Origin: Bacteroidia bacterium
GTDB lineage: Bacteria; Bacteroidota; Bacteroidia; J057
Direction of reading: 5' to 3'
Length of the DNA stretch: 64,000 bases
Assembly (NCBI GenBank): GCA_033391075.1
Contig: JAWPMV010000001.1
Location: 7,812,001-7,876,000 of the forward strand
Shown here: piece after piece, positions 51,771 to 60,640 of the stretch
Layout of the letters: each line of letters opens with the position of its first letter
Numbering within the stretch: position 1 is the stretch's first letter
The notes under the pieces: generated by a model
The model's database searches: none
The model's input: only the letters and a program-made list of their open reading frames with translations
What the model was told of the DNA's origin: nothing
Position numbers and translations under genes: made by a program

Positions 51771-51850
51771 TTTTAGTTTCCCCGTAAGACCCCTTGTACC
51801 CACCTCTCATCTGCGCGGCTTTTTGTTTCAAAAAGCTCATGTCTAACGCG

Positions 51851-51858
51851 TACCTTTG
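51851..51858 (+). promoter_or_regulatory. -7 box of the MATE exporter gene
   Basis: TACCTTTG followed by CGCACC, a good Bacteroidota -7 motif 17 nt before the ATG at 51876. The nearest TTG (51823-51825) is 25 nt upstream, slightly too far. It suggests that the exporter is transcribed apart from the ars genes. Confidence 0.55.
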
Positions 51859-51875
51859 CGCACCTATACACATTT

Positions 51876-53282
51876 ATGTCGGAACCTAAATCTAGCTTTA
51901 TTAAAGTTTTTGATCTTATTGTTGACGCAATAAGGGGAACAGATGAGGACCTAACCAAAATCAGCATTAATCGTGCGATTATTTTGTTGGCCATTCCCAT
52001 GGTCATCGAAATGATGATGGAAGGAATCTTTGCTGTGGTGGATGCATTTTTTGTTTCCCGAATCAGTGAAGAAGCCGTAGCAACTGTTGGAATTACGGAA
52101 AACGTAATGTCCATCATTTATTCCATTGCCATTGGTGTGAGTATCGCTGCTACTGCCATGGTAGCTCGCCGAACAGGAGAAGGAGATAAAAAAGCAGCAG
52201 CGAATACAGCTGCTCAGGCAATTCTACTGGCTGTGGGTTTGGCCGTTTTGATCGGTATTTTTGGAACCATCTTCTCTGAAGATATCCTTCGTCTGATGGG
52301 GGCCGAAGACAAAGTCGTCCAACAGGGAGTGGGTTATACCCGCATTATGTTTGGAGGAAATGTGGTCATCATTCTCCTTTTTCTCTTAAATGGGATTTTT
52401 CGGGGAATAGGAAATGCAAACATTGCCTTACGAAGTCTGATTGTTTCGAATGGGCTCAACATCATTCTTGACCCTTGTCTGATATTCGGCCTGGGTCCCT
52501 TTCCTGAAATGGGAATCGAGGGAGCTGCAATTGCCACCAATATCGGTCGAGGAACCGGAGTTTTATTTCAGCTCTACATCCTCTTCAATGGGAGCGCCAT
52601 CATCAAATTGCTGGCTTCTGATTTTAAGGTGCAATTGAGCATCATCGGCCGAATGGTGAAAGTAGGAGCTGGTGGAGCCGGACAATACATGATCTCTTCT
52701 GCCAGTTGGATTTTTCTGATGATGATTATCACAGATTTCGGAACGCAGGTGGTTGCAGGATATGTAATCGCTATACGGGTGATTATTTTCGCCATACTTC
52801 CTGCCTGGGGAATGTCCAATGCCGCAGCTACGCTGGTGGGTCAGAATTTAGGTGCGGGGCAACCCGATCGGGCAGAAAAATCTGTTTGGATAACCGCCAT
52901 GTATGCCTCCGGACTCTTATTGGTAATATCTTTTATTTTCTTCTTTTTCGCTCCGGAGATCGTTGATTTTTTTGAAGGGGGAGAATTGGCGAAACAAACC
53001 GCAGTGGACTGCCTCAAGATTGTTTCCCTGGGCTATTTCATCTTTGGCTTTGGCATGGTCATGTCTCAATCGCTCAATGGAAGTGGAGATACAAAAACTC
53101 CTACCTGGATCAATTTCTTTTGTTTTTGGCTCTTGCAGGCTCCATTGGCCTACTATACAGCCATTTATCTGGGATGGGGCGTAACTTTTATCTATTGGTC
53201 TGTCTTTTTCTCTTATGTGGTATATGCCATCATATTCGCCATCATTTTCAAGAGAGGAAAATGGAAAGCAATCCAGATCTAG
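51876..53282 (+). CDS. MATE family efflux transporter
   Basis: A 468-residue inner-membrane protein with about 12 helices. The N-terminal part begins with a short cytoplasmic extension (about 35 residues), then INRAIILLAIPMVIEMMMEGIFAVVDAFFVSRI, the typical first MATE helices, and the inner repeat MVKVGAGGAGQYMISSASW at about 260-278. MATE exporters use sodium or proton gradients to expel cationic drugs and metabolites. It follows the ars operon by 105 nt but has its own -7 box. A role in arsenic export is not expected for the family. Confidence 0.92.
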   Translation: MSEPKSSFIKVFDLIVDAIRGTDEDLTKISINRAIILLAIPMVIEMMMEGIFAVVDAFFVSRISEEAVATVGITENVMSIIYSIAIGVSIAATAMVARRTGEGDKKAAANTAAQAILLAVGLAVLIGIFGTIFSEDILRLMGAEDKVVQQGVGYTRIMFGGNVVIILLFLLNGIFRGIGNANIALRSLIVSNGLNIILDPCLIFGLGPFPEMGIEGAAIATNIGRGTGVLFQLYILFNGSAIIKLLASDFKVQLSIIGRMVKVGAGGAGQYMISSASWIFLMMIITDFGTQVVAGYVIAIRVIIFAILPAWGMSNAAATLVGQNLGAGQPDRAEKSVWITAMYASGLLLVISFIFFFFAPEIVDFFEGGELAKQTAVDCLKIVSLGYFIFGFGMVMSQSLNGSGDTKTPTWINFFCFWLLQAPLAYYTAIYLGWGVTFIYWSVFFSYVVYAIIFAIIFKRGKWKAIQI

Positions 53283-53318
53283 AAAAGCTGGATGTATTAT
53301 AAATACAGCCCAAAAACA

Positions 53319-53402
53319 GTCATGGCGAGGGTACCGAAGTGGTCCCCCTGGGATAAATAAAGCCTTTGAATCAAGGAGATTGCCCAGGTCCTTCGCGATG
53401 AC
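53319..53402. repeat. GTCATTGCGAG-bounded inverted-repeat element, copy 2 (degenerate)
   Basis: Bounded by GTCATGGCGAG (53319-53329) and TTCGCGATGAC (53392-53402), with inner CCTGGG and CCCAGG arms. It resembles the element at 13377-13478 in end sequence and GAAG/CTTC inner pairs, but is shorter (84 bp). Confidence 0.65.
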
Positions 53403-53561
53403 AGATCTGCTATCTTTCTTATTAAAATTATCCCCCTTCTCACTTTTCCACAGGATGGGGAAAAACTAGCTGTAGTGGACAGATAGATTTTTCTATCTTC
53501 GTAAGTTCAATATGAACCACATAGGATATGCCCTGTATATCCTCTCAAACGGAAAGAGACC

Positions 53562-56216
53562 TTGGCCAGACCACGAAAGAGCGGAACCGCTACCAAAACA
53601 AAGAAGGAAACCCCTTTGATGAAGCAATACTATGCCATTAAGGCAAAGTATCCGGGGACCGTTCTTCTGTTTCGGGTAGGAGATTTTTATGAAACATTTG
53701 GAGAAGATGCGATAGAAGTTTCGCAGGTATTGGGCATCGTCCTGACCAAGCGAGCCAATGGTGCTGCTTCTCATGTTGAACTGGCAGGTTTTCCCCATCA
53801 TTCTCTTGATACCTATTTGCCCAAGCTTGTGAGAGCCGGAAAGCGAGTAGCTGTTTGTGATCAATTGGAAGACCCCAAACAGGCCAAGGGTATCGTAAAA
53901 CGAGGAGTAACAGAACTCGTAACTCCCGGAGTTACTTTCAATGATAAAGTACTGGAGGTAAATAAGAGTAATTACCTCGCTAGTGTATATTTCTCCAGCC
54001 CCACAGAATTGGGTCTGGCCTTCGTGGAGGTATCTACCGGTGATTTCTTTTGTTTCTCTGGTAGCCCGGCTTATGCAGATAAAGTGCTTGGAACACTCCA
54101 GCCTTCGGAGGTATTGGTACAAAAGAGGGACTATCGGAAGTTTATCGAGACCTTCAATGATAAATACTACCTCAGTCGTCTGGACGAATGGGTGTATCAG
54201 GAAGACTATGCCCGAGAGAAACTATTGGGACTACTCAAAACCAATTCGCTTAAGGGTTTTGGAATAGAGAAAGAAACCAGAGGGATCATTGCTGCGGGTT
54301 CTGTAGTTCATTACCTGAACGAAACCCAGCAAAAGGAACTGGGGCATATTTCCCGCATCTATCGCTTTGATGATTCTCATTTTGTCTGGCTGGATCAGTT
54401 CACGGTAAGAAATCTGGAGTTGATTCGACCCTTACATCCGGACGGCAAAGCTTTGGTAGAGGTACTGGATCATTGTTTGACTGCTATGGGAGCGAGGATG
54501 CTCAGACGGGCCCTGCTACTTCCTTTGAAAGATCCCAACCAAATCCAGGGCAGATTGGATGTGGTAGAAACCTATATTCGCCATGCCCTTCCCCTCGGAA
54601 GATTGGAAGAACAGTTTGGGCAAATGGGAGATTTGGAAAGACTGGCCTCCAAAGTAGCTACTTTGAGGCTTTCGCCCAGAGAAGCTGCCCTGCTCAGAGA
54701 TTCTTTCGCCCTCATCCCACACATACAGGATACCCTTAGGGCATTTGGGACAGAAGCACTGATCCAGAAAGCCCAGGCTTTCGAGGATGTACACCCGGCT
54801 TTGGAAGTACTCACTTCTCAGTTGATGGATGAAATAGGGGGGAATCTCTCTGATGGAAATGTCATACGCGAAGGAGTATCAGAAGAACTGGATGAACTGA
54901 GAAATATCAAGCAGAATAGCCGGGATCTCTTGCTGGCTATGCAGGAGCGGGAAATTCAGCGAACAGGCATCACTTCTCTCAAAATTGGATTCAATAAAGT
55001 TTTTGGTTACTACCTCGAAGTAACCAATGCGCATAAGGATAAGGCTCCGGAAGAGTGGATCAGAAAACAAACCCTGACCAATGCAGAGCGCTACATTACA
55101 GAAGAACTCAAAGAATACGAGGATAAGATTCTTTCTGCAGAAGACCGCATCCAATCTCTGGAGTTTCAGCTTTATCAGCGTTTTATCCAGATGATGCAAC
55201 TCCATATCCACACCATTCAGCAAAATGCCAAATTGATCGCTGAGCTGGATATGTTGCTCAGTTTTGCGAAGGTGGCCCAAGCCAATAAGTACTGCAAACC
55301 TGAGGTAAACGGAGGGGATCGGATTGAGATCGTTCAGGGAAGGCATCCGGTGATCGAAACTACCATGCCACCGGACAGTCCCTACATCCCCAATGATCTG
55401 GTGCTGGACAATGAAGACCAGCAAGTAGTTATCATTACCGGTCCGAATATGGCGGGTAAATCCGCCTTGCTACGTCAAACTGCACTCATTTCGCTTATGG
55501 CGCAAATGGGCAGTTATGTTCCCGCAGAAATTGCAAAGCTGGGCATCGTAGATAAAATCTTTACCCGGGTAGGAGCTTCTGATAATATTTCCAGTGGCGA
55601 GTCTACCTTTATGGTGGAAATGAATGAGACTGCTCAAATCGCCAATAATGCGACCAATAAAAGCCTCATTTTGTTGGATGAGATTGGGCGGGGAACATCC
55701 ACCTATGATGGGGTATCGATTGCCTGGGCCCTGGTCGAGTATCTACATGAAACGCCGGCTTGTCAGGCAAAAACCCTGTTCGCTACTCACTATCATGAGC
55801 TCAACGAATTGGAAAATCGTCTGCCTCGGGTGAAAAACTACAATGTATCCGTCAGGGAGATAGATGGGAAAATCCTCTTTCTGAGGACCCTTAAGCCCGG
55901 AGGCTCTGAGCATAGCTTCGGGATACATGTTGCCGAAATGGCCGGAATGCCCGGACCTTTGGTACAGAGGGCGCAGCAACTCCTCAAACACTTCGAGCAA
56001 AACCGGGTTCAGGATAAAGAAAATGCCAAGGCTGTAAAATTCTCTTCCAAGAAGACCATCCAACTCAATATGTTTGAGCTGAAAGATGCCGATACCTTGA
56101 AAATTCGAAATATCCTTTCCGGTTTGGACATAGACCGTATGACTCCGGTCGAAGCTTTACTCAAACTCCAGGAGATCAAACAAGCCCTCGTAGAAGAGGA
56201 AATGCATGAAAAATAA
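53562..56216 (+). CDS. mutS: DNA mismatch repair protein MutS
   Basis: An 884-residue mismatch-recognition ATPase. Mismatch-reading FYE motif at 42-44 in VGDFYETFGEDA; connector, lever and clamp domains in the middle; Walker A GPNMAGKS at 627-634; Walker B region LILLDEIGRGTSTYDG; and a conserved helix-turn-helix end. The first available start is TTG at 53562 (MARPRKSGTAT); an ATG 57 nt later (MKQYYAIK) would remove the conserved N-terminal TPLMKQY context, and an in-frame stop lies just upstream at 53502. A TATCTTCG box is at 53494-53501. The EamA gene overlaps its 3' end by 11 nt. Confidence 0.97.
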   Translation: MARPRKSGTATKTKKETPLMKQYYAIKAKYPGTVLLFRVGDFYETFGEDAIEVSQVLGIVLTKRANGAASHVELAGFPHHSLDTYLPKLVRAGKRVAVCDQLEDPKQAKGIVKRGVTELVTPGVTFNDKVLEVNKSNYLASVYFSSPTELGLAFVEVSTGDFFCFSGSPAYADKVLGTLQPSEVLVQKRDYRKFIETFNDKYYLSRLDEWVYQEDYAREKLLGLLKTNSLKGFGIEKETRGIIAAGSVVHYLNETQQKELGHISRIYRFDDSHFVWLDQFTVRNLELIRPLHPDGKALVEVLDHCLTAMGARMLRRALLLPLKDPNQIQGRLDVVETYIRHALPLGRLEEQFGQMGDLERLASKVATLRLSPREAALLRDSFALIPHIQDTLRAFGTEALIQKAQAFEDVHPALEVLTSQLMDEIGGNLSDGNVIREGVSEELDELRNIKQNSRDLLLAMQEREIQRTGITSLKIGFNKVFGYYLEVTNAHKDKAPEEWIRKQTLTNAERYITEELKEYEDKILSAEDRIQSLEFQLYQRFIQMMQLHIHTIQQNAKLIAELDMLLSFAKVAQANKYCKPEVNGGDRIEIVQGRHPVIETTMPPDSPYIPNDLVLDNEDQQVVIITGPNMAGKSALLRQTALISLMAQMGSYVPAEIAKLGIVDKIFTRVGASDNISSGESTFMVEMNETAQIANNATNKSLILLDEIGRGTSTYDGVSIAWALVEYLHETPACQAKTLFATHYHELNELENRLPRVKNYNVSVREIDGKILFLRTLKPGGSEHSFGIHVAEMAGMPGPLVQRAQQLLKHFEQNRVQDKENAKAVKFSSKKTIQLNMFELKDADTLKIRNILSGLDIDRMTPVEALLKLQEIKQALVEEEMHEK

Positions 56217-57063
56217 GGCAGCAATCGCCGTAATTATTGGAGCACTGCTGGCAGGCCTCAGTGGATTCTTTATCAAAAGTGCTGATCTCCCACCTGCATC
56301 CTATGCTTTTTTCAGGACTACCGTACCTGCGGTCCTTATGGCTTTATGGATGCTTAGTCAGGGAATTCGTTTTCTGAGGGGAAATTATAAGCTGATGTTG
56401 CTGGGATCTGCTTTCAATGCAGCCCGTATGTATTTCTTTTTCATGGCTTATATCATGACCTCCATCGGAAATGCAGTGCTCATTTCCTATACCTGGCCCA
56501 TATTCGCGACCTTATTGAGTGCCCTGATTCTAAAAGAAACAGTCTCCCGGCGAAATATATTCCTCTTATTTCTGGCCTTTAGTGGCATTGTTCTGGTCTA
56601 TATCAACAAGCCCTTCTCATTCGAAAATGATGATTTTATTGGCATGAGCGCAGCTTTGGCTTCCGCAGCCCTTTACGCTTGCTCCATCATCATTTTCAAA
56701 AAAGAGGCTGATGGCTATACCCGAAACGAATTGCTCTTCTACCAGAACCTGGTCAGCGTATTTGTATTCTTGCCCTTTGTTCTGCTGCAGGAACCTCCGC
56801 CTGAGCTTCATGATATCGGAATTGCATCCGCTCATGGATTTTTGTTGGGAACGGTAGGTTTTGCTTTCTTTTTCTATGGACTCAAATACTTGCCTGCATC
56901 TACAGCTTCCGGACTCACCTACATAGAGGTCGTAGCGGCCCTTTTGTTGAGTATATTCTGGATGAAAGAGGAATTAACCCTCAATATGCTGGCCGGTGGA
57001 GCCATCATCCTGATATCAACAAGTTTGCTGCGTTCGAAGAAGAAGGAAGAGGCAGAAAATTAA
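56206..57063 (+). CDS. EamA family (drug/metabolite) transporter
   Basis: A 285-residue inner-membrane protein with ten predicted helices in two EamA repeats (about 5-135 and 150-280). The conserved glycine- and proline-rich ends of both repeats are present (SYTWPIFATLLSALILKE; LTYIEVVAALLLSIFWMKEE). Substrates in the family range from amino acids to nucleotide sugars; none can be assigned. Its start overlaps the mutS end by 11 nt, so it is translationally coupled. It overlaps the next convergent gene by 4 nt. Confidence 0.9.
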   Translation: MKNKAAIAVIIGALLAGLSGFFIKSADLPPASYAFFRTTVPAVLMALWMLSQGIRFLRGNYKLMLLGSAFNAARMYFFFMAYIMTSIGNAVLISYTWPIFATLLSALILKETVSRRNIFLLFLAFSGIVLVYINKPFSFENDDFIGMSAALASAALYACSIIIFKKEADGYTRNELLFYQNLVSVFVFLPFVLLQEPPPELHDIGIASAHGFLLGTVGFAFFFYGLKYLPASTASGLTYIEVVAALLLSIFWMKEELTLNMLAGGAIILISTSLLRSKKKEEAEN

Positions 57064-57512
57064 ATTCTCTGCACCTTTCTACTCAGACTTTTCTTTTTCT
57101 TGATCTTTTTGCCTTTGTATTTGGCCTGAAAATTCTCTGGAATTTCTTGCCAAATATGATCTGGAATACCCGGACGGGTCTTGCCATCAAATTCAGGATG
57201 AATGAAGTAAAGGGCATCCCAGTAAACCAGGAATAGATCCCATTCTTCTTCCAGAACGAAGTCCATAGAACCTTGTCCTATGGCGTTCATATTTTCATCA
57301 AGGATTGTGATGTAGGCATAATTTTCAATCTCGCCATCTAAATATTTTGCCCAGTTTCCCTCTCCTTCGGACTCATGCCAGGAAATCCAGATGTTTTCCG
57401 AGTCGCTGATTCCATAATAGCTAAGGTCTCCAAGCAATTGTTGCGATACTTGAAGAAGGAGGTGGGAACCCATGGCTTTCGCCATGCCCATTTCATTGTT
57501 TGAGTGATTCAT
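57060..57512 (-). CDS. Protein of unknown function (150 residues)
   Basis: Cytoplasmic by absence of signal or TM segments. The sequence mixes short strands and helices (NIWISWHESEGEGNW, MDFVLEEEWDLFLVYWDALYFIHPEFDG) and ends in a strongly basic tail (KYKGKKIKKKKSLSRKV), which could bind nucleic acid. No family is recognised. Its 3' end overlaps the EamA gene by 4 nt in convergent orientation, and 112 nt or more upstream lies the Crp/Fnr gene region in the divergent direction. Confidence 0.55.
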   Translation of the reverse strand: MNHSNNEMGMAKAMGSHLLLQVSQQLLGDLSYYGISDSENIWISWHESEGEGNWAKYLDGEIENYAYITILDENMNAIGQGSMDFVLEEEWDLFLVYWDALYFIHPEFDGKTRPGIPDHIWQEIPENFQAKYKGKKIKKKKSLSRKVQRI

Positions 57513-57767
57513 ATACTTTCCTATACCCCTGAGATCAATTCTATTGCTGATCTCGTTTTTTGAAATACGTCAATTAAGTATGAGAATGAAAATCTATAGT
57601 TTCCTGATTCTAACGAACGAATATTGGAAGTTTTTAAGAGATTTTTAGAAGGGTGTAAATTGGAAGACATTGACTTACAGAAAGAAAGGAGAACTTCGAA
57701 AGTTGTGATTGAAATCAGGCATGCGGGCAGGGAAATATGTATATGGGTTTTAGAGAAATTACACCAC

Positions 57768-58490
57768 ATGGAAATAGCCAAAATTTGGTACCTCGAGCAA
57801 TTTGGATTTTTAAGTCGGATCGATAAAAAGGACATTGAATACCTGGCAAAAGAATTGCCTTTGCACCGGGTTTATAAAGGAAATCCTATTTTATTTTCTC
57901 AGCCAGAGGAAGGACAAATTTACTTCCTCAAAAAAGGATCCGTAAAAATTGGAAGCTTGCGTGCGGATGGGCGCGAAGATTTGAAGTATCTGGCAAAACA
58001 AGGGGATATATTTGGGGAGATGGCCTTACTTAACAGGCAGACTAGCAATGACTTTGCTATTGCTTTGGAAGACAGCCTCGTTTGTCCCATGTCTGTATCT
58101 ACCATGAATCGATTGATGGATAGAAATCCCGGTCTGCACACGGCTGTTCATCAATTGATGGGCGATCGTATAGAAAAACTTGAGCGCAGACTGGACTCCA
58201 TTTTATTTAAAAGCTCCCGCGTACGAATTCTGGAATTTGTATTGGACTTTTTCAAGCAATTTGGAAAGGAAGAAGGAGAAGAGATTCGGGTAAAAAATCA
58301 GCTGACTCATAGTGATATTGCAAAACTTACTGCAACCTCTCGACAAAGTGTAAATAGTATTTTCAATTATTTGCGGAAAAACAAGATCATCGATTATAAT
58401 ACAGAATGGATCTGGGCAGAGCGCGAAAAGCTTGACTACATCCTACAAGAAATTCAGGGAGAAATACCGGGAGATTTATCTTCGGACTAA
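57768..58490 (+). CDS. Crp/Fnr family transcriptional regulator
   Basis: A 240-residue regulator; the start is placed at ATG giving MEIAKIWYLEQFGFLSR, because the open frame extends to 57624 with sequence unlike the family. The N-terminal cyclic-nucleotide-binding-like domain (about 10-125) has GQIYFLKKGSVKIG and GDIFGEMALLN. The C-terminal winged helix (about 160-230) has LTHSDIAKLTATSRQSVNSIFNYLRKNKII. No Fnr-type cysteine cluster is present, so the signal is not an iron-sulfur oxygen sensor. The ligand is unknown; cAMP-contact residues are not certain. Confidence 0.88.
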   Translation: MEIAKIWYLEQFGFLSRIDKKDIEYLAKELPLHRVYKGNPILFSQPEEGQIYFLKKGSVKIGSLRADGREDLKYLAKQGDIFGEMALLNRQTSNDFAIALEDSLVCPMSVSTMNRLMDRNPGLHTAVHQLMGDRIEKLERRLDSILFKSSRVRILEFVLDFFKQFGKEEGEEIRVKNQLTHSDIAKLTATSRQSVNSIFNYLRKNKIIDYNTEWIWAEREKLDYILQEIQGEIPGDLSSD

Positions 58491-58631
58491 AATTTTTTTA
58501 CATCCTCATCGAACGAAATGAAGGCCAAATCCGTTTGAAGGTTGACATTTCTATTCGGTTTTTCTTTTTATTTTAGGGAAAAGCCCGGAAAATAAGTCAT
58601 ATACATGATGCTCATTACTATCCATGATTTT

Positions 58632-59609
58632 ATGAGAATACTTAGTCGTATATTTTTATTGGGTGTTATTTCCTTATTTCTCGCAGCCTGTGAAGGAGAT
58701 ACGCCAAATTATAATGTAGAACTCGAATTTCAACAATATGTGGACCGTTTCATTGATGAAGCAGCCAAAAGGGGACAAACGATTGATTTCTCTGATTCAG
58801 GTTTGTCTATTCAATTCAGAGATGCGGTTTCCAAAGAATCCGGAGGGGTTTGTTATCTCGGGCAACATAGAATAGAAATTGAAAAATTCTTTTGGGATGA
58901 TGCTAATGATTCTCAGCGTGAGGGTCTGATCTTTCATGAACTGGGGCATTGTGAACTGGATCGCCGACATAGAAATGATCTTCTCTCCAATGGAGAATGG
59001 GCGAGTCGCATGCGAGGTGATCCCATTCCTGATGGGCAAACCATTCCTGTAAATTATACCGGGACCCGCCAAGAATATTATACCAATGAACTTTTTGATG
59101 AGAATACTCCAGAACCGGAATGGGTGAACTGGAGCTTTGACTATAATGAGTTTGATGAAAGTAAGCGTGTCCTACTGACGGATGTTCCTGAAGTGCGGCG
59201 AGAATTTTTAGAGAATCTGGGAACTGCTCCTTCTTTGGATTTTGAACTGGAAGTAGAAGTAAAGTTGGGAGCAAGTGAATCCTGGGTCGGATTCCAGTGG
59301 GGCAGCCTGAGTGGATCTCAAGCCATTCAAATTGTTTTCCGAGGGAGTAAACGCTTTTTCATAGGAAGTGGGAATCAGGTATTTGGGGTACTACGTGAAA
59401 TTGAGCGTTTAGATCTCTTGAATGGTGCAGAAGAATTCAATAAGCTGACCTTACGAAAGGTAGGAGATCTGTATCAAATTTTTGTAAACGAGCAGTTTGT
59501 ATACTGGTTTGATTATGCACCTCCGGCTACTTCTGATTTTGTTTCTCTGGTTTCTGGTATGACCCGTCCGGAATATAGAAATATCAGGGTGAGTCGTTTG
59601 CTTCCATAG
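58632..59609 (+). CDS. Lipoprotein with HExxH metallopeptidase-like and jelly-roll-like domains
   Basis: The start is placed at ATG giving MRILSRIFLLGV, a normal lipoprotein signal with lipobox LAAC; an ATG 27 nt upstream (58605) is possible. The N-terminal domain contains HELGHCELDRRH, a zincin motif with metal ligands at residues 102 and 106 and a possible third at 113. About residues 185-325 form a beta-rich domain that resembles concanavalin/DUF1080-type sugar-binding jelly rolls (GFQWGSLSG, FNKLTLRKVGDLYQIFVN). The function is not known; a putative surface metallopeptidase. Its 3' end overlaps the convergent hydrolase gene by 26 nt. Confidence 0.68.
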   Translation: MRILSRIFLLGVISLFLAACEGDTPNYNVELEFQQYVDRFIDEAAKRGQTIDFSDSGLSIQFRDAVSKESGGVCYLGQHRIEIEKFFWDDANDSQREGLIFHELGHCELDRRHRNDLLSNGEWASRMRGDPIPDGQTIPVNYTGTRQEYYTNELFDENTPEPEWVNWSFDYNEFDESKRVLLTDVPEVRREFLENLGTAPSLDFELEVEVKLGASESWVGFQWGSLSGSQAIQIVFRGSKRFFIGSGNQVFGVLREIERLDLLNGAEEFNKLTLRKVGDLYQIFVNEQFVYWFDYAPPATSDFVSLVSGMTRPEYRNIRVSRLLP

Positions 59610-60498
59610 TTTTAGCTGAAACCTGCCTTTCCACAAAAGCAAATAGAGTATCTGCAAAGGCCTTTCCTCCTTTGTCGAAAAGATCATTGTGTCCGGCTTC
59701 AGGAATGAGGTAGAGTCGCTTATTCTTACTCGCAAGCTGTTCAAATATCCTTTTTCCATGTTTTGGAGAAATATTCACATCCTTTTCACCATGAACGAGA
59801 AGGATGGCTTGCTGAATTTCCTGAGCGGATTGGACAGGTTTAACCTGCTCGGGATCGAAATCGGCAATTTCACCGGCTTTCGTCAGTACATAATCTGAAT
59901 AAGGTTTCCACCGGATAAATGAATAAAGCTCCATTCGATCCAGGACAATATCATCCAATTCAGCAAAGGGGCTCATAATCACTCCAAACTCTATTTCCTG
60001 ATCTTTGGCTAGTGCCTGAATAGCGACTGCCGCACCCATGGAGTGACCGATAATCCCAATAGGTCCACTTAGTTTTTCCTGAAGGAGTACTTTCATCCGA
60101 ATCACATCTTCCTTTTCCTCAAATCCAAAGGTGCAGTACGCTCCTTCACTATCTCCATGTGCCTGTGCATCATAGGTTACAGCCAGAAATCCCCGGGCGG
60201 CAAATTCAGCAGCCAGGCCATATTGGTGTTCTTTACAACTCCCTATGCCGTGCAATAGAATGAGGCCTCCTTTTATTTCTTCTGTATCAGGGTAAAAGAG
60301 TTTGGTAGAAAGTTCAAGGCCTTTCTCATTGTTGATGCTTAAGTCTTCCGTTTTGATTTTTGGATCGTAAACTCCTTCGCGAATAAGGGGCTTATAGGGC
60401 TTGATAATAGAATAGGGGAGGACAAACTCGGCCAGGATAAAGGGAGCTACCGCCAGGAAAATTAAGAGGAAAATCAGATAAAGGTATTTCTTTTTCAT
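59584..60498 (-). CDS. Membrane-anchored alpha/beta hydrolase
   Basis: A 304-residue alpha/beta-hydrolase with an N-terminal membrane helix (about 5-27), so the enzyme faces the periplasm. LLHGIGSCKEH (oxyanion region, about 81-91), the nucleophile Ser153 in GHSMGAA, Asp240 (HGEKDVN) and His270 (EAGHNDL) give a complete catalytic triad. It resembles monoglyceride-lipase and BAAT/hydrolase-like enzymes of the peptidase S9-like group; the substrate is unknown. It overlaps the upstream lipoprotein gene by 26 nt on opposite strands. Confidence 0.82.
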   Translation of the reverse strand: MKKKYLYLIFLLIFLAVAPFILAEFVLPYSIIKPYKPLIREGVYDPKIKTEDLSINNEKGLELSTKLFYPDTEEIKGGLILLHGIGSCKEHQYGLAAEFAARGFLAVTYDAQAHGDSEGAYCTFGFEEKEDVIRMKVLLQEKLSGPIGIIGHSMGAAVAIQALAKDQEIEFGVIMSPFAELDDIVLDRMELYSFIRWKPYSDYVLTKAGEIADFDPEQVKPVQSAQEIQQAILLVHGEKDVNISPKHGKRIFEQLASKNKRLYLIPEAGHNDLFDKGGKAFADTLFAFVERQVSAKTMEANDSP

Positions 60499-60570
60499 AG
60501 ATGCTTATAAGGCATACGACTGCTTTATCTACAGGGTTTAACAATAATAGGATTGGTACAGCGTTATGAT

Positions 60571-60587
60571 ATTACGAAAATCGTAAT
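60571..60587. promoter_or_regulatory. Palindromic operator-like site before the Kelch gene
   Basis: ATTACGA-AAA-TCGTAAT is a perfect 7-bp inverted repeat with a 3-nt spacer, 54 nt before the ATG. The half-site differs from the arsR operator (ATCGTA), but the style is similar. The binding protein is unknown. Confidence 0.5.
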
Positions 60588-60640
60588 TTACATTCATTTG
60601 CTGCTCAGGGATTTATAGCTAAACCTATAAGCCTTGTGAT

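Noticed and set aside
51876-53282. MATE exporter as the arsenite pump of the ars operon
   Set aside because: MATE proteins are not known arsenite pumps, and the gene has its own -7 box; the adjacency is noted only as a finding about a missing pump.
53619-53621. ATG (MKQYYAIK) as the mutS start
   Set aside because: The upstream TTG keeps the TPLMKQY segment that MutS proteins carry at the N-terminus, so TTG at 53562 is preferred.
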